Counted from the stretch's first letter, positions 37,675 to 49,644 are shown. The stretch is 64,000 nucleotides of DNA from Sporosarcina ureae (GCF_002082015.1 NZ_CP015109.1:870001-934000), one strand, 5' to 3'. Notes: a model not told the origin generated them from the sequence alone. Numbers and translations are program-made.

Positions 37675-37679
37675 ATGTG

Positions 37680-38504
37680 TCAACCCCAAATCCCCTCATA
37701 AATGGAACGTAGTCCAAAGACGAGTAAAATGATGCGTATGACTAAAACTAAAGTATCTGATTTCATTTTGCTATTTAAGTAGGCACCAAGCATTCCACCG
37801 AAATAGGCGCCCGGCACGACAGGAATGGTATAGAGCCACGGCACATGACCGAGTGAAATATGCGAAATCGAGTTGACGATTGCTGATAAGAACACCATTA
37901 GCATCGATGTCGCGACCGCTACATGCGGTGGGAACAAGAATAATAAAATCATAGCCGGTACGACCATCGTCCCGCCACCGATTCCGAATAATCCAGACGT
38001 AAACCCAATGAATAATGCCAATAGGATGGCGAACCAAATCGGGTATCCGTAAATATGCGTTTGTCCTTGGGGGTCTGTGAACTTGATTTTCTTCCCATTG
38101 TCTACGAACCATTTAATCGGCTTCAAATATTTTCTCGTTAGTAACAGTGTAGATAAAACAATGAGCAATATACCAAAATATAAATTAAAAGATTGCAAAC
38201 TTACGTTTTTATTGACCAACGCGCCGAGTACGATACCTGGTATACTAGCAGTAAAAAATAGAAATGCACTGCGATAATCAATCGTCTTCACTTTCATATA
38301 GGACAGTGTCGATCCAAGTCCATTCGCAATCATCATGATCACCGACAGACCTACTACGCTCTGCGGAGTGATATCCGGAATCATGCCTAGATTTAAACCG
38401 ATAAACAAAGTGACAGGAACCAAAATCGTTCCGCCCCCGAGACCGGCAATCGAACCGATAATGCCGGACGCCAGACCAATCAAGGCGAGTACTACAAATT
38501 CCAT
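37680..38504 (-). CDS. yunE: TauE/SafE-family membrane exporter (YunE)
   Basis: A 274-aa protein with about eight helices. Two Gly-rich repeats (GSIAGLGGGTILVP and GLFGIGGGTMVVPAMI) are the hallmark of the TauE/SafE family of sulfite/organosulfur anion exporters. Start overlaps the yunF stop (TAATG), after GAGGGGGA. The transported anion is unknown. Confidence 0.88.
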   Translation of the reverse strand: MEFVVLALIGLASGIIGSIAGLGGGTILVPVTLFIGLNLGMIPDITPQSVVGLSVIMMIANGLGSTLSYMKVKTIDYRSAFLFFTASIPGIVLGALVNKNVSLQSFNLYFGILLIVLSTLLLTRKYLKPIKWFVDNGKKIKFTDPQGQTHIYGYPIWFAILLALFIGFTSGLFGIGGGTMVVPAMILLFLFPPHVAVATSMLMVFLSAIVNSISHISLGHVPWLYTIPVVPGAYFGGMLGAYLNSKMKSDTLVLVIRIILLVFGLRSIYEGIWG

Positions 38505-39364
38505 TACTGATCCCCCTCAAATAAATCCATCTGCTTGGTGAGAGGCTGACCGTATTCTATGCCGAGTAATCCTGCAAATTGTTTAGCGTTCTTTGCTGCA
38601 TGCTGACCAGAGTTATTATTAAAGATGACAAACACTTCTTCTGTCTGCTTCTCAAGATGGGTGACGATTTCACTCATACTCTTTAATTCTTTTTCATTGT
38701 AATCATACAGATAGCGGACTTTACGCCATGCTTTACTATCGCCCATCGTATTGACCCAACCTTGATCATTGCGCCCGTGGAGACGTAACAAAACTCTCGG
38801 ATCGGTCGCAACCGGCACAAGCGGTACACTGCCGTCCCCTACTTGCGGCTCATCACAGACCACATGAATGATGTTCAAGCTTTTCAGGAAATCGAGTGTT
38901 TTCTCTCGGTAAGCTTGCGAATACCATGTTTGATTGCGAAACTCTACAGCAATTGGCAACGGTTGTAATTGCTCATGCACATAGCGAATGCGATCCACAT
39001 TTTCCTTCTTACAATTAAACCACGGTGGAAACTGTACAAGGACCATCGCCAGCTTCCCAGCTTCAACAAACGACGTCATCGATAGTTTGAACAGCGAGAA
39101 CATCTCCTCTTCGGAATCATACGGGAGCTTCCCACGCTGATGACCTGTGATGCCCTGATAAGCTTTTACGACGAATTGGAAATGAGCAGGCGTTTCCTCT
39201 GTCCACTTATCCATTACCTTTTTCGATTGTATTGCATAAAACGTCGAATCCAGCTCAACGATTGGAAAATGCTTACTATAATCTATCAGTTTTTTATTCG
39301 CGACTGTATTTTCATTATATAGGCTTGGATGGTCTCCCCACCCTGTCAGGCCTACATGTATCAT
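38504..39364 (-). CDS. yunF: DUF72 protein (YunF)
   Basis: A 286-aa TIM-barrel-type DUF72 protein. It opens with HVGLTGWGDHPSLY, then VELDSTFYAI, QFPPWF, VEFRNQTWY, LRLHGRN and VFNNNSGQHAAKNA, all family landmarks. The biochemical role is unknown, although relatives have been linked to nucleic-acid processing. First gene of yunF-E-D, with AAGGGGGGC before the ATG. Confidence 0.88.
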   Translation of the reverse strand: MIHVGLTGWGDHPSLYNENTVANKKLIDYSKHFPIVELDSTFYAIQSKKVMDKWTEETPAHFQFVVKAYQGITGHQRGKLPYDSEEEMFSLFKLSMTSFVEAGKLAMVLVQFPPWFNCKKENVDRIRYVHEQLQPLPIAVEFRNQTWYSQAYREKTLDFLKSLNIIHVVCDEPQVGDGSVPLVPVATDPRVLLRLHGRNDQGWVNTMGDSKAWRKVRYLYDYNEKELKSMSEIVTHLEKQTEEVFVIFNNNSGQHAAKNAKQFAGLLGIEYGQPLTKQMDLFEGDQ

Positions 39365-39494
39365 GGAAAGCCCCCCTCTTTTTATCTTTAGCTTAGTGTA
39401 TCATATCTGATGTACTTTCGGAAAAGTCGTACTTTCCAACTCGATTTTACTAGTTTCGATAGTGTGCTTAATCGGATTCATTTCACTTCTACAT

Positions 39495-39530
39495 AAAAAA
39501 GCGTCTCGGGAAACGATTCCCGAAACGCTA
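39495..39530 (-). terminator. Terminator of the thiol operon
   Basis: On the minus strand AGCGTTTCGGGAA pairs with TTCCCGAGACGCT, followed by TTTTTTA. Confidence 0.88.
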
Positions 39531-39539
39531 CCTTTCTAT

Positions 39540-39893
39540 TTAACCTCGCCAAGCGCTCATTCCACCGCGTACATTCGTTACATTCACAAATCCTGCTTTT
39601 TTGAGTTGCCCTGCAGCATTCGAACTGCGCATACCGCTTTGACAGATGACGATGACTTCTTGATCTTTCTTCAATGTTCCCATTTTATTTGAAAGTACAT
39701 TCAATGGGATATTCTTAAATTCCTTTATATGGCGTGCTGCATATTCAGCCGGTGAACGGACATCGATCAATTGGATATTCCGATCTTTCACTCTGTCTTT
39801 TAATTGTTCAGTCGTGATTGAATGCACACCTTTTGCCGACTTCATTCGCCAAACTACTAGTCCGACGAGGAGTGCTATAATCATCCATCCCAT
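39540..39893 (-). CDS. Membrane-anchored rhodanese-domain protein
   Basis: A 117-aa protein with one N-terminal helix (about 1-17) and a single rhodanese domain. The core LIDVRSPAEYAARHI, active-site loop VICQSGMRSS with the catalytic Cys, and GGMSAWRG are intact. It probably moves sulfane sulfur between persulfides at the membrane. It resembles YqhL/YtwF-type proteins. Third gene of an operon with a glutaredoxin and a 50-aa membrane protein; TAGGAGG precedes the ATG. Confidence 0.9.
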   Translation of the reverse strand: MGWMIIALLVGLVVWRMKSAKGVHSITTEQLKDRVKDRNIQLIDVRSPAEYAARHIKEFKNIPLNVLSNKMGTLKKDQEVIVICQSGMRSSNAAGQLKKAGFVNVTNVRGGMSAWRG

Positions 39894-39908
39894 ATGTGGT
39901 GCCTCCTA

Positions 39909-40061
39909 TTAGTGAGTCCATTCCATGATGACGAGAATGACACCCATCACCGCAAATGCTATGTTACCGATACAAAAGCGCGGAAATAATTTCTTTTCCA
40001 TATCTTCTGCTGACCGGATTGTGCAGCTTCGATTGAATAAAATTTGTTTGAATGTATTCAT
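39909..40061 (-). CDS. 50-aa small membrane protein in thiol operon, unknown
   Basis: The frame starts MNTFKQILFNRSCTIRSAED and ends with a hydrophobic helix (IGNIAFAVMGVILVIMEW). The ATG overlaps the stop of the glutaredoxin gene (ATGA), and the rhodanese gene starts 15 nt after its stop. This tight packing argues for a translated gene. Two Cys residues (positions 13 and 34) are notable in a thiol operon. I recognise no family. Confidence 0.65.
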   Translation of the reverse strand: MNTFKQILFNRSCTIRSAEDMEKKLFPRFCIGNIAFAVMGVILVIMEWTH

Positions 40062-40294
40062 GCGTCCAGTGCAGCGTGAATACTTGCTGGATCAAAGCCG
40101 ATAATCCATTTACCATTCAACTGTGTTTGTGGAACGCCCATCTGTCCCGTTATTTTCATCAGTCGCTCTCCTTCTTCCGGATGTGTAGAAACATTGATCG
40201 TCTCATAAGGCACATGGATTTCATCTAGATAATTCGTCATCATCGTGCAGTAAGGACAAGTAGAAGATACATATACAGTTGCTTTTTCAGTCAC
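40058..40294 (-). CDS. Glutaredoxin-family protein
   Basis: A 78-aa glutaredoxin/NrdH-like fold with active site TCPYCTMM at residues 12-19, the cis-Pro segment GVPQTQL and a C-terminal helix. It would reduce disulfides or mixed thiols, in Bacilli probably with bacillithiol or thioredoxin reductase. GTG start at 40294 after AAAGGAG. First gene of the operon; the promoter carries a CsoR/CstR-like operator. Confidence 0.88.
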   Translation of the reverse strand: MTEKATVYVSSTCPYCTMMTNYLDEIHVPYETINVSTHPEEGERLMKITGQMGVPQTQLNGKWIIGFDPASIHAALDA

Positions 40295-40327
40295 GTGAAA
40301 AACTCCTTTTCATTTGGTTGTACCTTT

Positions 40328-40356
40328 ATTATATACCCCAGCAGGTATAAAATCAA
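40328..40356 (-). promoter_or_regulatory. Promoter of the thiol operon with CsoR/CstR-like operator in the spacer
   Basis: On the minus strand -35 TTGATT (40351-40356), 17-bp spacer and -10 TATAAT (40328-40333). The spacer is largely filled by ATACCCCAGCAGGTAT (40333-40348, + strand), with perfect ATACC/GGTAT arms, close to the ATACCC...GGGTAT sites used by CsoR-family repressors. CstR-type members respond to sulfide/persulfide and control rhodanese genes, which fits the operon content. Confidence 0.65.
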
Positions 40357-40471
40357 CGAATTGATTTCGTGTTAGGATGGCATTTATCTTTCTTGTAATA
40401 CATGCTATTATCTTTAGCTAAAAATGAACTGTATTGAAACATACCCCATTCCCCAACACTACATAGGCAAA

Positions 40472-40513
40472 TAAAAAACAAGCGTGTCTCGATGGACATA
40501 CTTGTTTTTTATC
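40472..40513 (-). terminator. Terminator after nitronate monooxygenase
   Basis: AAAAACAAGCGTGTC pairs with GACATACTTGTTTTT with one mismatch; A/T runs on both sides. Confidence 0.82.
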
Positions 40514-40539
40514 ATAAGTCGACTCATTTCTGCTTACAT

Positions 40540-41520
40540 TTATCTGCTTCCTGTGTTCACTCGATCTCCTGCCAACTTATCTTTTGCCTCATTATACTGC
40601 TGGGCTAATTGTGCGACATAATCTTTTGTTGGTTGTACTTTATCGATGATACCGATTCCTTGACCGCAGCCCCAAATATCTTTCCAAGCTTTTTGCCCCG
40701 TGTCTCCCCCGAAATTCATTTTACTAGGATCACTTTCCGGCAAATTATCCGGGTCCAAACCTGAAGCTCGGATCGACGTAGCTAAATAATTCCCGTGTAT
40801 CCCTGTGAAATAATTACTGTACACAATATCATCTGAAGTGGCGTCTAAAATGGCCTGCTTATAATCATCAACTGCTCTCGCTTCTTCCGTAGCAATGAAT
40901 GGTGATCCGATGTACGCAAAGTCTGCACCCATTGCTTCCGCTGCCAATACGCTTCCGCCTGTTGCTATAGAACCTCCAAGAGCAAGTGGTCCATCAAACC
41001 ATTCCCGAATTTCTTGAATGAGCGCAAACGGACTCTTCGGACCCGCGTGCCCACCTGCCCCGGCCGCTATCGCAATTAACCCATCTGCCCCTTTCTCAAT
41101 TGCTTTTTTCGCGAATGAATTATTGATGACGTCATGCAAAACGATTCCACCGTAACTATGGGCAGCCTCATAGACGTCTTCTCTCGCGCCTAGTGAGGTA
41201 ATAATGATGGGAACTTTATACTTCACACAAAGCGCCATATCTTCTTGCAATCTTTCATTGGATCGGTGAACAATTTGATTAATCGCAAAGGGAGCCGCCG
41301 GTTTAGTAGGATTTTTTGCATTATAATCTGCTAGCGCTTCTGTAATCTCGATTAACCACTCTTCCAGTTGTGCAATTGGCCTTGCGTTTAAAGATGGCAT
41401 AGAACCGATGACTCCTGCTTTACACTGCTCAATCACCGTCTTAGGATTACTAATAATGAACATGGGGGAGGCTATCACCGGAAGACTCATACTCTTTTTC
41501 AATTCTGCTACGTTCATCAT
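40540..41520 (-). CDS. Nitronate monooxygenase (2-nitropropane dioxygenase family)
   Basis: A 326-aa FMN-dependent TIM-barrel enzyme. Landmarks are VIASPMFIISNPKTV at the N-terminus, the active-site GAGGHAGPKSPFAL with the base His, and the FMN-phosphate loops GGSIATGGSVLAAEAMGADFAYIGSPFI. Class I members oxidise propionate-3-nitronate to detoxify it. ATG 41520 follows GAGGAGA. A perfect cre lies in the leader and a MarR-type palindrome sits at the promoter, so both carbon and ligand control are likely. True substrate not determined by sequence. Confidence 0.88.
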   Translation of the reverse strand: MMNVAELKKSMSLPVIASPMFIISNPKTVIEQCKAGVIGSMPSLNARPIAQLEEWLIEITEALADYNAKNPTKPAAPFAINQIVHRSNERLQEDMALCVKYKVPIIITSLGAREDVYEAAHSYGGIVLHDVINNSFAKKAIEKGADGLIAIAAGAGGHAGPKSPFALIQEIREWFDGPLALGGSIATGGSVLAAEAMGADFAYIGSPFIATEEARAVDDYKQAILDATSDDIVYSNYFTGIHGNYLATSIRASGLDPDNLPESDPSKMNFGGDTGQKAWKDIWGCGQGIGIIDKVQPTKDYVAQLAQQYNEAKDKLAGDRVNTGSR

Positions 41521-41536
41521 ACACACTCTCCTCTTT

Positions 41537-41550
41537 TGTAATCGCTTTCA
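41537..41550. promoter_or_regulatory. cre site in the nitronate monooxygenase leader
   Basis: TGTAATCGCTTTCA fits TGWNANCGNTNWCA with no mismatch. It lies 17 bp upstream of the start codon, downstream of the predicted promoter, where CcpA acts as a roadblock. Confidence 0.65.
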
Positions 41551-41629
41551 AATTTACATTATGCTTTTCTGTAAAAAAACGCACACCCTCTACTTTTGAA
41601 AACTACAAGATCTAACAAGTCCATCTTTT

Positions 41630-41675
41630 ATACATGTATATACATGTATTTTACTTGATTTATTTGAGTTGTCAA
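41630..41675 (-). promoter_or_regulatory. Nitronate monooxygenase promoter with MarR-type operator
   Basis: Minus strand: -35 TTGACA (41670-41675), 16-bp spacer, -10 TAAAAT (41648-41653). The 20-bp perfect palindrome ATACATGTATATACATGTAT (41630-41649) overlaps the end of the -10 and the start site. The same 18-bp core occurs once more, at the thioesterase promoter. Confidence 0.75.
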
Positions 41676-41682
41676 TCAATTT

Positions 41683-41698
41683 ATGAATCTAGATTCAT
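41683..41698. repeat. 16-bp perfect palindrome
   Basis: ATGAATCTAGATTCAT lies between the marR stop and the nitronate monooxygenase -35. It could be an extra protein site or a weak 3' hairpin for marR. Confidence 0.4.
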
Positions 41699-41700
41699 TT

Positions 41701-42174
41701 TTATGTGGATGAACTTTTGAATTCGTCTATCACTTTCTGTAATGCACCCAACTTCTCCAGCAAATCCATATACTCTGCCTTCCCTATAGCCCCTTCAATT
41801 TGTTCCTGTACTTGTACCCAAATAGGCGTGGCATCATTTAATTTCTCGTAGCCTAATTTGGTGATCGTGACCACTTTTGTTCTCGAGTCCTGTTCTGCTC
41901 TCTTGATCTGTACATATCCTGCTTCGTTTAATATATTCAAATTACGCGTGACGGTCGTTTGATCCAGCAACATCATCTCGCCTAATCTACTAATTGAAAT
42001 ATCAGGCGATGTATAAATATTGCCAAGCATATAATATTGGGTGATCTTCAATCCAGTAGGTTTCAACAGATGATTGTATAACTGCGTAAGTGAACCCGAT
42101 ACCGTACGAAGATTGGCACTGGCACATACGTCAATTATATACTTCGCTTGCTCCTGATCTAGATTTTTATTCAT
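41701..42174 (-). CDS. MarR-family transcriptional regulator
   Basis: A 157-aa winged helix-turn-helix regulator. The recognition helix region ISRLGEMMLLDQTTVTRNLNILNEAGYVQIKR and the wing DSRTKVVTITKLGYEKL are typical; flanking helices would form the dimer interface. ATG 42174 follows AAGGGGTGGAG; a longer frame start at 42231 is unsupported. It lies between the two genes that carry identical palindromic operators (nitronate monooxygenase downstream, thioesterase divergent), so it is the natural candidate for their repressor. Confidence 0.88.
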   Translation of the reverse strand: MNKNLDQEQAKYIIDVCASANLRTVSGSLTQLYNHLLKPTGLKITQYYMLGNIYTSPDISISRLGEMMLLDQTTVTRNLNILNEAGYVQIKRAEQDSRTKVVTITKLGYEKLNDATPIWVQVQEQIEGAIGKAEYMDLLEKLGALQKVIDEFKSSST

Positions 42175-42288
42175 ACTCTCCACCCCTTTCCTTAAAATAA
42201 AGATAACAAACTTTTCAGTCATCCTTGACAATGTATACTATTCTATACTAGTGTACATCTACGCGCATCATTTTTAAAGTCGTATTTC

Positions 42289-42334
42289 TCGACATACGTA
42301 CTCGTATACCTTTACTACATGTATATACATGTAG
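42289..42334 (+). promoter_or_regulatory. Thioesterase promoter with MarR-type operator
   Basis: -35 TCGACA (42289-42294), 16-bp spacer, -10 TTTACT (42311-42316). The 20-bp perfect palindrome CTACATGTATATACATGTAG (42315-42334) begins at the end of the -10, the same geometry as at the nitronate monooxygenase promoter. Confidence 0.68.
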
Positions 42335-42370
42335 TTGAAGTCTATCATCGAAATGGAGGTAGTAAAGATT

Positions 42371-42781
42371 ATGAAAGAACTAAATTTATTGGACAGTATT
42401 GACTTAGAGCAAACACTAATTGGTGCCTTGGGCATTACCTTTAAAGAACTGGATCCTGACAAAGTCGTATGTGAAATGCCAGTCGGGCCGAAAACTGTTC
42501 AACCTATGGGATTGCTGCATGGCGGGGCTTCCGTAGCGCTTGCTGAAACAGCTGCCAGCATTGCGGCGGCTCTAAACCTCAATCCCGAGACACATTATCC
42601 AGTGGGACTAGAAATCAATGCGAATCATATACGAGGTAAAAAAGATGGCGTCGTTACTGCTACCGCTATCCCTTTCCATAGAGGACGTACATCGATGGTG
42701 TGGGACATTCAAATCACCGATGAAGCTGACAAATTAATCAGTGTGTCTCGATGCACGATTGCTGTTGTGGAGAAAAGATAA
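42371..42781 (+). CDS. PaaI-type hotdog thioesterase
   Basis: A 136-aa acyl-CoA thioesterase. The catalytic region GLLHGGASVALAETAAS (HGG motif with the following acidic helix) and the VGLEINANHIRG strand are characteristic. It would hydrolyse small or aromatic acyl-CoA esters. ATG 42371 follows GGAGG; the frame is open to 42335 but that lies inside the operator region. Divergent from marR. Confidence 0.87.
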   Translation: MKELNLLDSIDLEQTLIGALGITFKELDPDKVVCEMPVGPKTVQPMGLLHGGASVALAETAASIAAALNLNPETHYPVGLEINANHIRGKKDGVVTATAIPFHRGRTSMVWDIQITDEADKLISVSRCTIAVVEKR

Positions 42782-42814
42782 GGTGCACCTCATAAAACTA
42801 TTTCTACACAAGAA

Positions 42815-42853
42815 AAAACCCTGTCGCATCTTGTAGATGCGAACAGGGTTTTG
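42815..42853. terminator. Bidirectional terminator thioesterase / suf operon
   Basis: AAAACCCTGT and ACAGGGTTTT pair, extended by GCATC/GATGC around a small loop. Runs of A and T on both sides. Confidence 0.88.
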
Positions 42854-42858
42854 CTGTT

Positions 42859-44256
42859 TTAACCGATTGAACCTTCCATCTCGAACTTGATCAAACGGTT
42901 CATCTCTACCGCATATTCCATCGGTAGTTCTTTTGTAAATGGCTCGATGAAGCCCATAACGATCATTTCTGTAGCTTCCAACTCAGGAATACCGCGGCTC
43001 ATCAAATAGAAGAGCTGCTCCTCAGAAACTTTTGATACTTTTGCTTCGTGTTCCAATGAAATATTGTTATTCAAGATCTCATTGTACGGAATCGTATCAG
43101 AAGTAGATAGCTTATCCATGATCAACGTATCACACTCAATGTTGGCACGAGCTCCGTCCGCATTACGTCCGAAGTGGACCACTCCGCGATACGTTACTTT
43201 CCCGCCGTGTTGAGAGATTGATTTTGAAACAATAGTAGAAGACGTGTTAGGTGCCAAGTGCATCATTTTCGCGCCGGCATCCTGGTGCTGTCCTTTACCT
43301 GCTAATGCGATCGATAGAGTCAGACCACGTGAGCCTTCTCCTTTTAGGAGGACTGCCGGGTACTTCATCGTCAATTTAGAACCAATGTTGCCATCAATCC
43401 ATTCCATTGTCGCATTTGCTTCACATACTGCACGCTTCGTTACCAAGTTGTAGACGTTGTTCGCCCAGTTTTGGATTGTCGTGTAACGGCAATATGCATC
43501 TTTTTTAATGATAATTTCAACAACCGCACTGTGTAGTGAGTTGGTTGTGTAAACCGGTGCTGTACAACCTTCAACGTAGTGAACGCTTGCGCCTTCGTCT
43601 ACGATGATTAACGTACGCTCGAACTGTCCCATATTTTCTGAGTTAATACGGAAATATGCTTGTAGCGGTGTTTCTACAGTTACGCCAGGTGGTACATAGA
43701 TAAATGATCCACCAGACCATACAGCAGAGTTTAGTGCTGAGAACTTATTATCTGAGTTCGGAATGACTGTACCCCAATATTGTTTGAACAATTCTTCGTT
43801 TTCACGAAGTGCAGAATCCGTGTCTTTAAAGACGATGCCTAGATCTGTTAGTTCTTCTTTCATATTGTGGTAAACGACTTCAGATTCATACTGTGCAGAT
43901 ACACCCGCCAAGTATTTTTGTTCTGCTTCAGGAATACCGAGTTTATCAAACGTACGCTTGATTTCTTCTGGTACTTCATCCCATGAAGTTTCCGTTGCTT
44001 CTGAAGGTTTAACGTAGTACGTGATTTCATCAAAGTTCAATGAATTCAAGTCGCCACCCCACTGCGGCATAGGCTTACTGTAGAAAATCTCCAAAGATTT
44101 CAAACGGTAATCCAACATCCACTGTGGTTCTTCCTTCATACTAGAAATTTCTTCAACAATTTCACGTGTCAATCCACGTTCTGAACGGAACACCGAAACG
44201 TCTTTATCATGGAAACCATATTTGTAATCGCCGATTTCCGGCATTTGTTTTGCCAT
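42859..44256 (-). CDS. sufB: Fe-S cluster assembly protein SufB
   Basis: A 465-aa scaffold component of the SufBCD complex. It starts with [14 protein letters not shown], has the conserved [23 protein letters not shown] and the C-terminal [17 protein letters not shown], all typical of the beta-helix SufB. Last gene of sufCDSUB, after GGAGGAA. Clusters assembled on SufB would be passed to carriers such as YutM and YutI and to LipA. Confidence 0.96.
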   Translation of the reverse strand: MAKQMPEIGDYKYGFHDKDVSVFRSERGLTREIVEEISSMKEEPQWMLDYRLKSLEIFYSKPMPQWGGDLNSLNFDEITYYVKPSEATETSWDEVPEEIKRTFDKLGIPEAEQKYLAGVSAQYESEVVYHNMKEELTDLGIVFKDTDSALRENEELFKQYWGTVIPNSDNKFSALNSAVWSGGSFIYVPPGVTVETPLQAYFRINSENMGQFERTLIIVDEGASVHYVEGCTAPVYTTNSLHSAVVEIIIKKDAYCRYTTIQNWANNVYNLVTKRAVCEANATMEWIDGNIGSKLTMKYPAVLLKGEGSRGLTLSIALAGKGQHQDAGAKMMHLAPNTSSTIVSKSISQHGGKVTYRGVVHFGRNADGARANIECDTLIMDKLSTSDTIPYNEILNNNISLEHEAKVSKVSEEQLFYLMSRGIPELEATEMIVMGFIEPFTKELPMEYAVEMNRLIKFEMEGSIG

Positions 44257-44298
44257 TATTATTCCTCCGTTCCATAATTGCTCGTACTATGGCCAAGG

Positions 44299-47262
<2,964 letters not shown>

Positions 47263-47280
47263 TTTGAGTCGTCCCCTTTC

Positions 47281-48060
47281 TTATGCTTCTTGTCCAACAG
47301 TTTCGTCTTCAATACCTAGTTCTTCTTTAATCCAGTCATATCCTTGAACTTCAAGTTTCTTAGCTAGTTCAGAACCGCCTGTTTTAACGATCTTACCTTG
47401 CATGATAACATGCACTTTATCTGGCTCGATGTAATCCAACAAACGCTGGTAGTGAGTAATAATTAAGCAACCGAAGCCTTCGCCGCGCATTTGGTTGATT
47501 CCGTTAGAAACAATTTTCAATGCGTCGATATCTAGACCTGAGTCAATCTCGTCAAGTACTGCGAATTTCGGCTTCAACATCATTAGCTGGAGAATTTCAT
47601 TACGCTTCTTCTCTCCACCTGAGAAACCTTCGTTCAAATAACGAGTTGCCATATCTTCTTCCATTTCAAGAACTTCCATCTTGCTATCCATTTCACGAAT
47701 GAATTTCATCAAAGAAATTTCATCGCCTTCTTCGCGACGAGCGTTCACTCCAGAACGTAGGAAATCTGCGTTCGTTACGCCAGTGATTTCACTTGGATAT
47801 TGCATTGCTAGGAACAGACCAGCTCTCGCACGCTCATCTACTTCCATTGCTAATACGTCTTCTCCATCTAGTGTGATCGATCCAGAAGTAACTTCATATT
47901 TCGGGTGACCCATGATTGCAGATGCAAGCGTAGATTTCCCCGTACCATTGGGACCCATAATTGCATGGATCTCATTTGTATTTATTGTTAAGGTAACACC
48001 CTTTAAGATTTCTTTGTCCTCGATTTGGACATGAAGATCTTTGATTTCCAAAATTGCCAT
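47281..48060 (-). CDS. sufC: Fe-S assembly ATPase SufC
   Basis: A 259-aa ABC-type ATPase. Walker [10 protein letters not shown], signature [15 protein letters not shown], Walker [13 protein letters not shown] and the switch His in [10 protein letters not shown]. It powers conformational change in SufBCD. ATG 48060 follows TGGAGG; the longer open frame to 48168 has no ribosome site. First gene of the operon. Confidence 0.96.
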   Translation of the reverse strand: MAILEIKDLHVQIEDKEILKGVTLTINTNEIHAIMGPNGTGKSTLASAIMGHPKYEVTSGSITLDGEDVLAMEVDERARAGLFLAMQYPSEITGVTNADFLRSGVNARREEGDEISLMKFIREMDSKMEVLEMEEDMATRYLNEGFSGGEKKRNEILQLMMLKPKFAVLDEIDSGLDIDALKIVSNGINQMRGEGFGCLIITHYQRLLDYIEPDKVHVIMQGKIVKTGGSELAKKLEVQGYDWIKEELGIEDETVGQEA

Positions 48061-48124
48061 TCCAATACCTCCAGTATAGTCGCGTTGAATGGTTATGATC
48101 CATTCTCTATTTAGTATCATTCTA

Positions 48125-48153
48125 ATCTTAACCCATATTCGAGTTGGTTGCAA
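48125..48153 (-). promoter_or_regulatory. Candidate promoter of the suf operon
   Basis: Minus strand: TTGCAA (48148-48153), 17-bp spacer, TAAGAT (48125-48130). Leader of about 60 nt. Matches are moderate. Confidence 0.45.
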
Positions 48154-48290
48154 ATCTTTAAGAATCATTACACATAATGGCTAATTTCATTGCTACTACA
48201 CGGCTCAGTATATTTTTCCAGATAATTATTTTTCATTTGACTACTAGTGAATGAGAATCAACTAAACCTTAGTACATAAGAATTAGACAG

Positions 48291-48319
48291 AAAAAAAGCC
48301 GGTCAAGTAACCGACTTTA
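48291..48319 (-). terminator. Terminator after the DAACS symporter gene
   Basis: On the minus strand AAGTCGGT pairs with ACCGGCTT, followed by TTTTTTT. Confidence 0.82.
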
Positions 48320-48327
48320 CTACTACT

Positions 48328-49509
48328 CTATACTTTTTTTGTGAAACGATCGACGATCATGGCAAGCGCACCATCGCCCGTTACGTTCGTGGCTGTTCCG
48401 AAACTATCTTGTGCTAAATACAGCGCAATCATCAATGCTACCATGCCGTCAGTGAATCCTAGCATAGTCGTAAGAAGTCCAGTTGCCGCGACAACTGCCC
48501 CACCTGGCACACCCGGAGCCGCGATCATCGTGACACCTAGCATGAAGATGAATTGCAAGTATGCAGCAAAACTAACATCTACGCCATTCATCAGCATAAC
48601 TCCGATAGAACAAGAGACGATCGTAATCGTACTACCCGACAAGTGGATCGTTGCAAATAACGGCACCGCAAAATTCGTTACACGTTCGGAAGCACCCGTC
48701 TTTTTCGCCTGACGCAGCGTAACTGGAATCGTCGCAGCTGAAGACTGCGTTCCGATTGCTGTCAAATACGCAGGTAGCATCGTTTTCATTAGCATAAACG
48801 GATTCCGTTTGTTCAATGTACCAGCCACCGTATACTGGAATGTCAACATGAGTAAGTGAAGAATAATAATCATGATGAAAACAAATATAAATACAGAAAG
48901 CACATTCGCCACTTCACCTGTATAGGTCATATTCAGAAAGATTCCGAAAATATGAAAGGGTAATAACGGAATGATGACGACAGAAATGACCTTATCGATA
49001 ATTAAATTAAATTCATCGAAGAACGACAACATCGTCTTCCCCTTAATCGCTGCCATACCAATTCCAAGTAGAAACGCCATAAGCAACGCGGTCATGATCC
49101 CCATCATCGGATCCATTTCCATTTCGAAAAACGCCACTCCCGCTTCACGCGCACCTTCTGCAATGTCCGTCTTCGTGGTTGGATGAATGAAGTTCGGTAA
49201 AATATTCGTTGCCGCAAAATACGCAAGCAATCCCGCAATAACCGTAGAGCCGTATGCAAACGCAGCAGACATTCCAAGTAATTTCCCTGAACCTGCCCCA
49301 AGCTTGGCAATACTCGGTGCGATAAACGCAATGATGATCAGCGGAACAACAAAGTTCAAAAATCCACCGAACAACATATTAAAAGTGGCCCCTAAACGAA
49401 CGAACCAGTGCGCGAACCCTTCGTGGATCATCGGCAATAGCAAGCCAAGTCCGATCGCTAACCCAATGGCGATCAAAATTCGCCAAATGAGCCCTAATTT
49501 AAACTTCAC
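48328..49509 (-). CDS. Dicarboxylate/amino acid:cation symporter (DAACS)
   Basis: A 393-aa membrane protein of the GltPh/SstT fold with eight helices and two re-entrant loops. HP1 is the serine-rich IGTQSSAATIPVTL, HP2 is MIAAPGVPGGAVVAATG, and the final VTGDGALAMIVDR holds the substrate-contacting Asp region. Such proteins import glutamate, aspartate, C4-dicarboxylates, serine or cystine with Na+ or H+; the exact substrate is not clear. The gene is monocistronic. An unusual repeat field lies upstream. Confidence 0.87.
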   Translation of the reverse strand: MKFKLGLIWRILIAIGLAIGLGLLLPMIHEGFAHWFVRLGATFNMLFGGFLNFVVPLIIIAFIAPSIAKLGAGSGKLLGMSAAFAYGSTVIAGLLAYFAATNILPNFIHPTTKTDIAEGAREAGVAFFEMEMDPMMGIMTALLMAFLLGIGMAAIKGKTMLSFFDEFNLIIDKVISVVIIPLLPFHIFGIFLNMTYTGEVANVLSVFIFVFIMIIILHLLMLTFQYTVAGTLNKRNPFMLMKTMLPAYLTAIGTQSSAATIPVTLRQAKKTGASERVTNFAVPLFATIHLSGSTITIVSCSIGVMLMNGVDVSFAAYLQFIFMLGVTMIAAPGVPGGAVVAATGLLTTMLGFTDGMVALMIALYLAQDSFGTATNVTGDGALAMIVDRFTKKV

Positions 49510-49644
49510 AATACGTCCTCCTCAAATACACATATGTACTACTCAAACAAAATTAACTTTATCACAAGTCGAAAGAATAAAGAAGATTTTGTTTGGATTT
49601 TATTGATATTTTTCTTGTGTGTTGTGGTGGGTTGGGTGGGGGTT

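Noticed and set aside
48240-48270. Fur-box-like sequence (AATGAGAATCA) between sufC and the DAACS gene
   Set aside because: Too few matches to the 19-bp Fur palindrome, and it lies over 180 bp upstream of sufC.
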